DNA of 64,000 nt from Lachancea dasiensis (taxonomy: Eukaryota; Ascomycota; Saccharomycetes; Saccharomycetales; Saccharomycetaceae). The notes below the pieces were generated by a model. That model was given only the letters and a program-made list of their open reading frames with translations. It was not told the origin of the DNA and did no database searches. A program made the translations under genes and the position numbers. Within the stretch, counting starts at the first letter, position 1. The number at the start of each line of letters is the position of its first letter. The DNA lies in the NCBI GenBank assembly GCA_900074725.1, contig LT598456.1:503488-567487 (forward strand), written 5' to 3'. Below are positions 1-8,060 of this stretch, one piece after another.

Positions 1-1024
1 GTCTCAATCTCAACTCCAACCACATGTTCATGTTTTCAATCAAATCCTCGCGTTTGACGCCAAAAGTCTTGATACCTCGAGAAATGCAGGCCTGGTAAAG
101 CTCCTCATTGGATAGCGCTTCGGCGCCTTCGTAGTCAACAATCTTATCATCCTCCATGATCGTCTTCAGGTTGTAACGGATTTGGTAGCGTAGCAAGTTG
201 TCATTACCGAAGGGCCTTAACGACATGTATTTGGCAATCGCTACCAGCTGAGGGCGGGACAAGTTGTCCAAGACGCTATCGTTCTTGAACATTTGAGCCA
301 CAGTTACGATCTCATCGTGCGTAAAAACGTTGTTGTTCCCATCCTTAGGGGAGTTGAGTTTCTTGAAGAAGTTCAAAAACTTCTTTTTCTTCTCGGCGGT
401 CTCAATCGAGTTGTAACTGATCAAGGATGATTCCTCCAGGGTTTCTTGTAAAAAATTGGAGGTCTTTTGCCTGACGTCGTTCAACTCCTGCTTTTTCAAT
501 TGCTTGGCGCTGCCGGACTCGTAGGTGGAGGGTAGTAAGCTTGGAAATATTTTCAGCGCCACGGGAAGTAGCAATTCTGCAAATGGGATGATCAAGAAGG
601 CACTGAATGGTACCAGGCGGAAAACATCCCCCATCGTCCTCTTAAGCTGATTTTTCTCACGTCTCGAGAGCTCGTACCCCTCAACAAGCTTGAATAGCAG
701 CTTAGTTGAGATCTTGATTTCGTAGCCCAACAGCTTTGTTCCATTGACGTAATGTCTGATCTCATGTTTGATTCTCTGCATGAGCGGTTCTTTGGGCTTG
801 GGTTTTGCGTTGGCCGTTGCCGCTGCGCTTGTTGATCTACTGGACCCTTCGACGCTCGAAGCATTCGCAATGGTTTTTGCTGGATCCGTGGACGATTTCG
901 TACTTGCAGAGTTCCATCGTGTTTGGTTGAATGCTATGCCTACTGGTGGTTGCGAAAGGCCCGTCCGAAGGCCCAATTTTGCCACATGGGTTATTGGACG
1001 TAAAACAATTCTGGTGGAGGCCAT
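1..1024 (-). CDS. MDM38: Mdm38, LETM1-domain mitochondrial inner-membrane protein (3' end outside window)
   Basis: Mdm38/LETM1 proteins sit in the mitochondrial inner membrane, bind mitoribosomes for insertion of new proteins, and support K+/H+ exchange. About 341 codons are visible, starting at the ATG whose last base on the + strand is 1024; a TGA lies directly upstream in frame. The first ~40 residues are rich in Arg, Ser and Thr and look like a presequence. The LETM1 core follows: [34 protein letters not shown], and the hydrophobic segment [20 protein letters not shown] followed by [10 protein letters not shown]. The S. cerevisiae genome also has the paralogue YLH47. I chose MDM38 because the next minus-strand gene is MIM1, which is its neighbour in S. 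cerevisiae (YOL027C-YOL026C). The reading frame runs off the left edge. Confidence 0.88.
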   Translation of the reverse strand, partial: MASTRIVLRPITHVAKLGLRTGLSQPPVGIAFNQTRWNSASTKSSTDPAKTIANASSVEGSSRSTSAAATANAKPKPKEPLMQRIKHEIRHYVNGTKLLGYEIKISTKLLFKLVEGYELSRREKNQLKRTMGDVFRLVPFSAFLIIPFAELLLPVALKIFPSLLPSTYESGSAKQLKKQELNDVRQKTSNFLQETLEESSLISYNSIETAEKKKKFLNFFKKLNSPKDGNNNVFTHDEIVTVAQMFKNDSVLDNLSRPQLVAIAKYMSLRPFGNDNLLRYQIRYNLKTIMEDDKIVDYEGAEALSNEELYQACISRGIKTFGVKREDLIENMNMWLELRLR

Positions 1025-1815
1025 TCACTCAAGTAAGCAGCTGCTGACGCCCACGAGTGTACTTTGCAATTGCAGTGCTTGTAGATGTATGTACCACCCA
1101 CCACATGGAGGTATAAGTCATAGGCTGGAAGAAAAGCCGAGCTTTTAATACCGGATCTACTCACGTGATTATAAAGCCATGCCTCGGTCACGTTGAACGT
1201 GGTGATCGAGGTGGGCCCTGACACCCAGAGAACGTATCTGTAGCTGATCCAGTCCCACTCGCATATCGTCGAGAAAGAGTTTGAGTAGTCTAATCTTAGA
1301 GCTATACCTTCTAAGCTCAGCGCATTTGAATTTTGTCGATCGCTGTTTGTTCAGCCATGTATCGCCAAAACTATACTACTCCAGATCACGTTGTAGTTAT
1401 AATCACAGCTTGTCCTTGGTGTTGTGATACGGACTGACTTCATAAAGATACGGTATAGATCAATTCACCCTATTCCCCTCCAATTTTGAGACCAAGTAGC
1501 AACCAAGTAGTGTCCACATATCCCACTTATACTCGAAATCCCCTGCTTGAACTTGATACACAACCAGAAGCTGCCTAGTGACACCCGCGCGTCATTTTGA
1601 GGTTTTTCATATATATACGACGTTATGGACACCAGAGCCTCGCTTGCTTTCCACAGAGCCCATAAGTAAGATAGGTTTGTATGCGTGGTAAGCGATCTGA
1701 CTTCCGGCTTCTCCAGGACGGCTTTGTTCTGTCAGGTCCTTATAATGAAAATTGAAGTATTATTAACAGGGTACACCATATATCATTTATATTGTTTTAG
1801 ACTAAAGCACACGCT

Positions 1816-1846
<31 letters not shown>

Positions 1847-1858
1847 TCACCCTCCAAG
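1025..1858. promoter_or_regulatory. Divergent intergenic region MDM38/VLD1
   Basis: About 830 bases between two divergent genes. A palindromic TCACGTGA at 1161-1168 fits a Cbf1-type E-box. The right end holds a (CA)n run. No convincing gene is seen; the short frames start on non-ATG codons or show no protein-like composition. Confidence 0.5.
1816..1843. repeat. (CA)14 microsatellite just upstream of the VLD1-like ATG
   Basis: An uninterrupted CA dinucleotide run of 14 units ends about 15 bases before the preferred ATG at 1859. If an upstream in-frame ATG at 1745 were used instead, the run would be translated as alternating Thr-His. Confidence 0.95.
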
Positions 1859-2533
1859 ATGATCACGTCTCGGAATTTTGGCATGGTATGCTACGTGCTC
1901 ACGTATGTGCGGTACATCAAGGACAACTCGCTTCTGAATGTTGTCTTGTCTGTCCTGGTCATCATCCTCTCACAAGTACTGCAGCAAATGGTCACTCTGT
2001 ACTACAAAAAGCGCCAGGACAGCACGGAACTGGGATCCAATCCCAGCGAGGAACTCGCGACAATATTCAGAGTGCTGATGAAGGGCCTGCGGTACTATCA
2101 GACGGTTTTTGTGCTGCAGTTTGTGCTTTCTCTGCTGTACCATTTGAAAATAGACATTGACAGGGACGTATGTGCGTGGAAAAACGGCTACATTTTCGTG
2201 GACCTGGTAGGCGAGTTCGACTGTGGTCAGGGCGGAAAGTGGATGATCTTCATGCTTGATATATTCTTGCTGCTGTCGCAGTTACTGACTTTCAGTGAAT
2301 GTTTTAATACCTGCGGAAGGACAGTAGGTGAGACAGTACGAGAAACGAGCCTTGAAGGCTTCAACTCCCACGACTTTGGCATTCTGAGCATACTGAGATT
2401 TGACTCACTCGGCACACAGGCGCACGAGCTCGGTTTTATCTCCGAAGGACGGACCCTGGGCTCTCCGCCCGACGATTCCTACGGTAGCATTATCCAGTCA
2501 CGTGATCTCGAAGTACTCGGACGAGTACCGTGA
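1859..2533 (+). CDS. VLD1: Probable Vld1/Dsc4-type membrane protein (YIR014W orthologue, DUF1746-like)
   Basis: A 224-residue protein with several hydrophobic segments: roughly residues 25-45, 82-98 and 133-150, plus a shorter one near 110-118. The pattern YIFVDLVGEF followed by a Leu/Ile-rich helix resembles DUF1746 proteins. In that family Vld1 directs the Tul1 (Dsc) ubiquitin ligase complex to the vacuole membrane. The assignment rests mainly on position: it lies directly upstream of RPR2 on the same strand, as YIR014W lies next to YIR015W. The C-terminal ~70 residues are polar and probably cytosolic. An in-frame ATG at 1745 would add 38 residues including a Thr-His run from the CA repeat; I prefer 1859. 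The sequence match itself is weak. Confidence 0.6.
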   Translation: MITSRNFGMVCYVLTYVRYIKDNSLLNVVLSVLVIILSQVLQQMVTLYYKKRQDSTELGSNPSEELATIFRVLMKGLRYYQTVFVLQFVLSLLYHLKIDIDRDVCAWKNGYIFVDLVGEFDCGQGGKWMIFMLDIFLLLSQLLTFSECFNTCGRTVGETVRETSLEGFNSHDFGILSILRFDSLGTQAHELGFISEGRTLGSPPDDSYGSIIQSRDLEVLGRVP

Positions 2534-2637
2534 AATTTCATGCGTTTGTTGCTAGTTGGGCGATTAAACTCATCGATCCGCTGCACACCGCTCACCGCTC
2601 ACCACGCACCGCACACAACATAGCACGGCTTTCTGCG

Positions 2638-3105
2638 ATGGCCAAACTCAATAAGAAGGACAAGTCGCAGGGAAAGGGACCAAATGTGAACGAACATGGA
2701 GTCATCTTGGTGCCACCTCCAAAATCCGTGCCGAATAAGGAACACATGCAACGACTCAATTACTTATTTCAACTGTCCACTTTCCACACGATGGCCAACG
2801 ATCAGGATCAAAACCGTTCGTTATCTAGGATGTACATCAGAAACTTGGACCTGATACAGAAGAAGACTAAGAGTGCATTAACGCCTAGTTTCAAGAGGCA
2901 GATTTGTAAAAGTTGTCACAGGGTTCTGATTCCAACGAAGACCATGACACAGCAGATCATAAACGAAAGTAAGCAAAAGACAGCGCGTAACGACGTATTG
3001 GTGCTTTCGTGTGAGTGCGGTGTACGCAAACGCTTTCCTGTGGGTCTAAATCCCGGATACCAACCGCATGTCGAGAGGGTCGGCCCGATCTACATGTCGA
3101 AGTAA
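2638..3105 (+). CDS. RPR2: Rpr2, RNase P protein subunit (Rpp21 family)
   Basis: A 155-residue nuclear RNase P subunit (S. cerevisiae 144). The holoenzyme removes the 5' leader of pre-tRNAs. The Lys-rich N-terminus is followed by a helical region with KEHMQRLNYLFQLS and LSRMYIRNLDLIQKK, then a zinc ribbon with CKSC (Cys90, Cys93) and CEC (Cys125, Cys127). The first ATG after the upstream in-frame extension gives the MAKLNKKDK start; the codons before it begin with a non-ATG codon. It lies 104 bases after the VLD1-like gene on the same strand. Identification is firm from the Cys pattern and the conserved GLNPGYQPH tail. Confidence 0.93.
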   Translation: MAKLNKKDKSQGKGPNVNEHGVILVPPPKSVPNKEHMQRLNYLFQLSTFHTMANDQDQNRSLSRMYIRNLDLIQKKTKSALTPSFKRQICKSCHRVLIPTKTMTQQIINESKQKTARNDVLVLSCECGVRKRFPVGLNPGYQPHVERVGPIYMSK

Positions 3106-3226
3106 GTTAGAGGTCTGGCCCCGCCGGACGGTGCACGCCTCTGCGTATCAAGTTATATTCACCCATTCATTCGTAGTTTTTTAAAGTAATATATACAGTA
3201 TTAATCCCGAGCAGCGCTTCGCTCAC

Positions 3227-3646
3227 CTACAGAAATGCCTGTGCGCTCTTCTCCAGCTCTTTTTGTTGATCTAGAGCCGCCTGACGCTGTCCTGCCAGTT
3301 TTCGGGCTTCGGGATAGATCTTGTAGCCGTTGTTGGTCTTTCTAAACCAGTTTAGTTTCCAACTAATTTCGTGAGCCAGCAGCTCCCCAAAACCGAGCAT
3401 CAGACCATTGAAGAAGGGCAGAACGAGGTTAATGGAGCACAATCCAGCAAAATATAGAGCTTTCATCCATGGAGGTTGCCCTGACTCCTGTAGACTCGAA
3501 ACATTTCCTGCACCAATTTTATCCTCAGTTTTCTGCAGTGGCTCGTCGTGCTCATCGCCTTCTTCCACACCAGAACCAGCTGTGGGTCCAGGATAAACAG
3601 CAGCGGCCAACTCCTCTGGGATGCTTTTTTTTAATTGCTCCACCAT
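3227..3646 (-). CDS. MIM1: Mim1, mitochondrial outer-membrane import factor
   Basis: Mim1 inserts alpha-helical proteins into the mitochondrial outer membrane and helps assemble the TOM complex. The 139-residue product has a poorly conserved, acidic N-terminal half and one membrane segment around residues 67-87 (FAGLCSINLVLPFFNGLMLG). This keeps the small-residue GxxxG-like face known for Mim1 oligomers. The conserved stretch FGELLAHEISWKLNWF and YKIYPEARK follows. It is 26 residues longer than S. cerevisiae Mim1 (113), mostly at the two ends. The ATG is on the + strand at 3644-3646 (CAT). MDM38 lies beyond it in the same orientation, as in S. cerevisiae. Confidence 0.93.
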   Translation of the reverse strand: MVEQLKKSIPEELAAAVYPGPTAGSGVEEGDEHDEPLQKTEDKIGAGNVSSLQESGQPPWMKALYFAGLCSINLVLPFFNGLMLGFGELLAHEISWKLNWFRKTNNGYKIYPEARKLAGQRQAALDQQKELEKSAQAFL

Positions 3647-4853
3647 GACAGTGTGACTTCTTAGGTCTGTAGGTTGCCGAAGTTTGTGTGTAGCTTAGTC
3701 TTGGTCTCTCCTAGCGTAATATAGATGTCAACTAAGGTGCGAGTACGAGTACACCTGCCTGTAGTAGTCAAAACGCAGTAAACTGAAATGTCGAGTGGGT
3801 GGACAGCGGAAAGCTCTCACGAAGATGCTTGAATTACTCCACATTAGGAAGAGTACTTCAGTTAATGGCTTTCTTATTTATTGGTATTGTTTTACACTTT
3901 AGAAATGTGGATAGAATTACGCATCGGGGCACCTCCCCAAGATCGGAAGGCTATAGGTACCTACCACCCCGTCTATAGTTCGTGGTGAAGCTCCTTACAC
4001 AGACCTTTTTGAACTTCTCAGCTAAACCAAAACGCTGGTATACTCAGTTAGGCTATTACATCTTGATTACTATCTCATGGGATCGGGAAGCGAAAGACGA
4101 AAATATTAAGAGCCAGGGATTCCCCAGGCCTTTATCAGGTTGATTCTCTAGAAACGCGGTTGAAGCTGGACGGCGTAGCTCAATAGGCAACCCTATAGCG
4201 CTGATTTGGGGCACTAATGCTCTCTAGCTGACCTTCATTGGTATCACTTAGTACAAAACTGACGCGACTCAAAATATCGAACAGTTGTTGTTCAGTGCTG
4301 TAGTCAAAGTTGACAAACTGCAAGCAACCCGCCCTTCATTCTATATGAGCAACAGCTGTCGCGGGCCGTTGACATTTCTCTTTTGATCTATCTAAATATA
4401 TAAATACATGTCACGCGGTGCATAAGATCAAGATAATGTAAAATAGGTCTTTTCTCTGACGTTCTTGAAACGTATTCACAACATCAAGCCCGGACGTCGC
4501 TAACGGTAGTCTTTTACTTGTCTTTGTGCTTATTTATTCAGTCACGGTATCTAAATGAATTCATCAAATGCTCAACAACAGCCACGAAAAGCGGCCAAAA
4601 TCTAGCACCAAATATCTCAATGGTGAGTGGTCTTAGTGTTTCGATACAGCCAAGTAAGCCTGTGGATACTTCGCTTCTCTAGCTCGAAATATCATATGGC
4701 AGTGACCAAGAGTCTGACAGTTGTTCTTGGAGTCGTTCCATACGAACACGAAAGTCCATTTCGATCGTTTCGCCACCGGGCAGCTTTTAAGGTCAACTAC
4801 GTTCACCACCGCTAAGGACAGTAGCAGATAAGGCCAATTCATTGCTCGAAAGG
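3647..4853. promoter_or_regulatory. Divergent intergenic region MIM1/PRE6
   Basis: About 1.2 kb between divergent genes. Apart from the candidate Rpn4 site at its right end I see no gene, tRNA or obvious repeat. The short frames inside it lack protein-like composition. A non-coding RNA cannot be excluded by eye. Confidence 0.4.
4770..4778 (-). promoter_or_regulatory. Candidate Rpn4 (PACE) site of PRE6
   Basis: The minus strand reads GGTGGCGAA, one base off the proteasome-associated control element GGTGGCAAA. It lies about 76 bases upstream of the PRE6 ATG. Rpn4 sites of this type control most S. cerevisiae proteasome genes. Confidence 0.55.
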
Positions 4854-5739
4854 ATGAGTGGCTACGACAGAGCATTATCTATTTTCTCGTATGTGAGACA
4901 TCCACAACGGGGCGCCTGAGTCCGTCAGCAATTCCGCAGCCAAGAAATCGTTGAATCTGGCAATGGAGTGACATTGCAATTTACTAACCAGTTAATTCCT
5001 TCGAAACAGACCAGATGGCCACATTTTCCAAGTAGAATATGCGCTGGAAGCCGTTAAGAGAGGTACATGTGCGGTCGGTATCAAGGGCACGGACTGTGTC
5101 GTAGTGGGATGCGAAAGACGGTCGACATTGAAGCTGCAAGACCCTCGTATCACGCCGTCCAAAATATCGACTATCGACTCTCATGTGGTGCTCTCGTTTG
5201 CCGGTTTGAATGCAGACAGCCGTATTCTGATCGAAAAAGCGCGCGTGGAAGCCCAATCGCACAAACTGACCCTGGAGGACCCAGTCTCCATAGACTATTT
5301 GACACGGTACGTCGCCGGCGTGCAACAGAGATATACTCAGTCTGGTGGTGTGAGGCCCTTTGGTGTTTCCACGCTGATTGCCGGCTTCGACCCGCGCGAC
5401 ACACAACCGAAGCTCTATCAAACCGAGCCTAGTGGAATCTACTCCGCCTGGAGCGCTCAGGCTATTGGCAGGAACAGCAAGACAGTACGTGAGTTTCTGG
5501 AGAAAAATTACAGCAAAGAGCAGCCTCCTGCTTCTGAACAAGAATGTGTCAAACTTACCGTGAAGGCGCTTCTGGAAGTGGTTCAAACCGGCGCCAAGAA
5601 CATCGAGATCACCGTTGTCCGTCCACACTCCAAGATCGGCACTCTGTCAAGTGAAGACATTGGCAAGTACGTGGACGAAATCGAACAAGAGAAACAGCAG
5701 GAGCTGGAAAAAAAGAAGAAAAAGAGGGGTGAGAACTAG
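4854..5739 (+). CDS. PRE6: Pre6, 20S proteasome alpha-4 subunit (spliced: 4854-4888, 5010-5739)
   Basis: This subunit of the outer alpha ring of the 20S core forms part of the gate for substrates. Exon 1 (35 nt) encodes MSGYDRALSIF plus two bases of a Ser codon. Exon 2 continues the proteasome alpha signature with SPDGHIFQVEYALEAVKRG and GCERRSTLKLQD. Further hallmarks are KISTIDSHVVLSFAGL, DARIL-like DSRILIEKARVEAQ, TRYVAGVQQRYTQSGGVRP and a Lys/Glu-rich tail. The spliced product is 254 residues, matching the family. The intron was placed by GTATGT at 4889, TACTAAC at 4982-4988 and the AG at 5008-5009. Joining there restores the highly conserved alpha-subunit N-terminus, which an unspliced frame would lack. 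A probable Rpn4 site lies upstream. Confidence 0.96.
4889..5009 (+). other. Intron of PRE6
   Basis: A 121-nt spliceosomal intron with 5' GTATGT, branch box TACTAAC at 4982-4988 and 3' AAACAG. It interrupts a Ser codon after its second base. Confidence 0.93.
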
Positions 5740-5976
5740 AGACAGAGTTTACATACTTCTAATAACAAATCGCATTTTGACTTGATTGGATCACAAACCA
5801 ACTCGGAGTTTTTTGAGGGAACAATGTGCTTCTCGGCGGTGAGACCTCATGACTGGCTCAATGCCATGTCTACCTTCGTACGGCTCATCACCTCGAGGCT
5901 ATTTATTTAGACAGTACTGTGAATATCAAAGTTGCGAAGGCATCGTACAGTTATAACCAGATATATATTCTCGAAT

Positions 5977-7359
5977 ATGCGAGCCAAAGCCAAGCTCTTC
6001 TCGCTCCATTCTAGTCCCCAGTTGGAGGCTACTTTCAGATTCATTGATCAGCAAGAACCATGTAAATATCCCCTAGCAGCTGAGAGATGTCCAGAAGGAA
6101 AAGCGTACGCTCCTTATAATGATATCCATGAGGTGTTCGAGGAGTATCTGACGGAAAACAAAAGTGATTCAATGCCTCTGTTACGCGCATCGGAAGAATC
6201 CAAGGGGTTTACGAAGCTGCATTCGCCGCCGAACGTCTTGCATCCAAGGCTGTTGCGCTTGAATTTGGCAATGTGCGAGGCTAACGCCATGGATCACACA
6301 AGCGATCTGTTGACCAATCGCGGCGACCTGACGGACTTAGCTCTGTCATTTTTCCCACATTTTGCCAACGGGTTTGAAAAGATTCACCATATTGCATACG
6401 TGAAGCACGGAAGACTGTTTTTGTGGCACGATCGCCACAAGGACGAGACTTTCAATTCGCTACGTGCGAGAAACAACTGGTATAGCGGTTACAAGTTTGA
6501 AGCGGTATGCACACACCAGTGGCCGGCAGACCGCACCGCATGGCTTCCGTTGCCGGAGATGAATGGCCGGGAGGCCATCCCAGCGCTAAGTCTGGTCAAG
6601 CTGCCGCTACCTTTGGGCGTGCAAGCGATAATTCTAGCGGAATACGATGCTACCAAACTTTCACAGAAGGGTAAACAACACAAGTTCCCCTTTGTGGAGC
6701 TCAAGTGCTTCCAGCCACACATCCCGAGAATCAACGACATCGCATGGCAAAAACTGCCGCCCGACGAGGCACTGCGGTCACTGGTGAACAAGAAATCGTT
6801 TATGAAGTTTTACAAGACCTGCTTGCAATGCAAGCTGGCCGGGTGTGAGGAGGTTGTGTATGGTGTGCGGGACTCTCGCGTAAGCCTGGTGGGGGTCCGG
6901 CGGTTCCGCGTGGACGAGATCGAAAGACGATTGTGCGAGCTGGACCCGGCCATGTACCACCGCTACTACTTGAAAGCCCTGAGGAATGTTGCAGAGTTTG
7001 TACGCCTGCTGTGTGCAGAGTGCCGCGAGGGCGATTTTTACCTGGTGAGCAAGAAGAGTGTGCGTGCGCCGCTGAGCGTGCAAAGGATAGCGGAAAGCGA
7101 GGTGTTGTTCCCCATTCCCTTCACGCCGGCGTTTGAGGCAATGCTGCTGGAGGGCGAGAAGGAGCGGCGAGACCGTGTGGGTGAAAGCTTTGGTCACGGT
7201 AGCGAGCGAGACTTTTTCGAGTTTGTGGCCCCACCGCCAGCACGGAACGCAAAGAAGACAGGCCGCGTGCCAGATACGCATCTGCCAGCAGAATCTGAGA
7301 CGCCTGCAACCCTGAGCCAGGAGCTCCTGGACGCGATGGCCAAAGCCAGTATCAGCTAG
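5977..7359 (+). CDS. DXO1: Dxo1-like RNA decapping exonuclease (Rai1/DXO family)
   Basis: DXO/Rai1 enzymes remove incomplete or non-canonical caps from mRNA; Dxo1 also has 5'-3' exonuclease activity. The 460-residue product keeps the family's acidic active-site pattern: YSGYKFEAV (Glu), the ExD motif in LAEYDAT, and the ExK motif in VELKCF. These are followed by the Gln-containing helix FYKTCLQCKLAG. The region VYGVRDSRVSLVGVRRF resembles the Dxo1 branch (S. cerevisiae Dxo1, 442 residues) more than Rai1 (387). I used the ATG at 5977; the 15 in-frame codons before it begin with TTG. It lies between PRE6 and the YOL036W-like gene, although S. cerevisiae DXO1 is on another chromosome. The choice of Dxo1 over Rai1 is by sequence impression. 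Confidence 0.78.
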   Translation: MRAKAKLFSLHSSPQLEATFRFIDQQEPCKYPLAAERCPEGKAYAPYNDIHEVFEEYLTENKSDSMPLLRASEESKGFTKLHSPPNVLHPRLLRLNLAMCEANAMDHTSDLLTNRGDLTDLALSFFPHFANGFEKIHHIAYVKHGRLFLWHDRHKDETFNSLRARNNWYSGYKFEAVCTHQWPADRTAWLPLPEMNGREAIPALSLVKLPLPLGVQAIILAEYDATKLSQKGKQHKFPFVELKCFQPHIPRINDIAWQKLPPDEALRSLVNKKSFMKFYKTCLQCKLAGCEEVVYGVRDSRVSLVGVRRFRVDEIERRLCELDPAMYHRYYLKALRNVAEFVRLLCAECREGDFYLVSKKSVRAPLSVQRIAESEVLFPIPFTPAFEAMLLEGEKERRDRVGESFGHGSERDFFEFVAPPPARNAKKTGRVPDTHLPAESETPATLSQELLDAMAKASIS

Positions 7360-8060
7360 GCCATATATGTCCCAGTCCTTTCCTCTAGTCCTTTCCTCCA
7401 GTCCTTTCCTCTAGTCCTTTCCTCTAGTCCTTTCCTCTAGTCCTTTCCTCTAGTCCTTTCCTCCAGCCCTCTTTCCAGCCCTTTTTCCAGTCGTGTATTC
7501 CTTTTTTCTGCGTCTGTCTGCACCTTAACGCACCAACATGCATTCGTGCCTTGTTTCCTGTGCTCCCATGTACCTACATGCACCCGCTCCTGTTCTCCAG
7601 CTTTTTCTTACTGTCTGTCTACTTTACCGTAATCATCAGCCGCAGTGCCGCACACACAGCACACACCGCCGTTGTGTTTTTCTCCCTATACGGCAAAACT
7701 AGGCGACACCGGCTTGTGCGCTTTTTGGCATGGCATTGTTCTCTCCTTTTGCATCACCGCCGCATCAGATATAATAACCAACGAGTCGAGTGAGTAAGCT
7801 CATTAGATATATGAACGCTTTGGGCTAACCAGGTCAAAAGGTACATTAAAGTGAGTTGTGGCAAACAACGGCAATTCAAATCGAACAAAGACGGTGCTAA
7901 GAGCGCTTGAAAGAACACACACACGGAGCCACAAACCACGGACAAAGTCAAGCTGTCCAGCACCTGTGACAGCTGTAATTACGGTATACACTTGGCCGTC
8001 TTACACCAGCAGAAAAAAGTGGAGGAGTCACTTTGAACGGAGCAGAACGACGATACAAGC
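7360..8060. other. Intergenic region DXO1 to YOL036W-like gene
   Basis: About 700 bases between tandem genes. It starts with a pyrimidine-rich minisatellite (7374-7464) and continues C/T-rich on the + strand to about 7620. It presumably includes the DXO1 3' end and the promoter of the next gene. No gene is seen. Confidence 0.4.
7374..7464. repeat. 13-bp minisatellite AGTCCTTTCCTCT, 7 copies
   Basis: Seven head-to-tail copies of AGTCCTTTCCTCT. Five are identical, and copies 2 and 7 end in C instead of T. Degenerate AGCCCT/CCAGTC continuations follow. It begins 15 bases after the DXO1 stop codon, so it lies in the 3' untranslated or terminator region. Confidence 0.95.
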
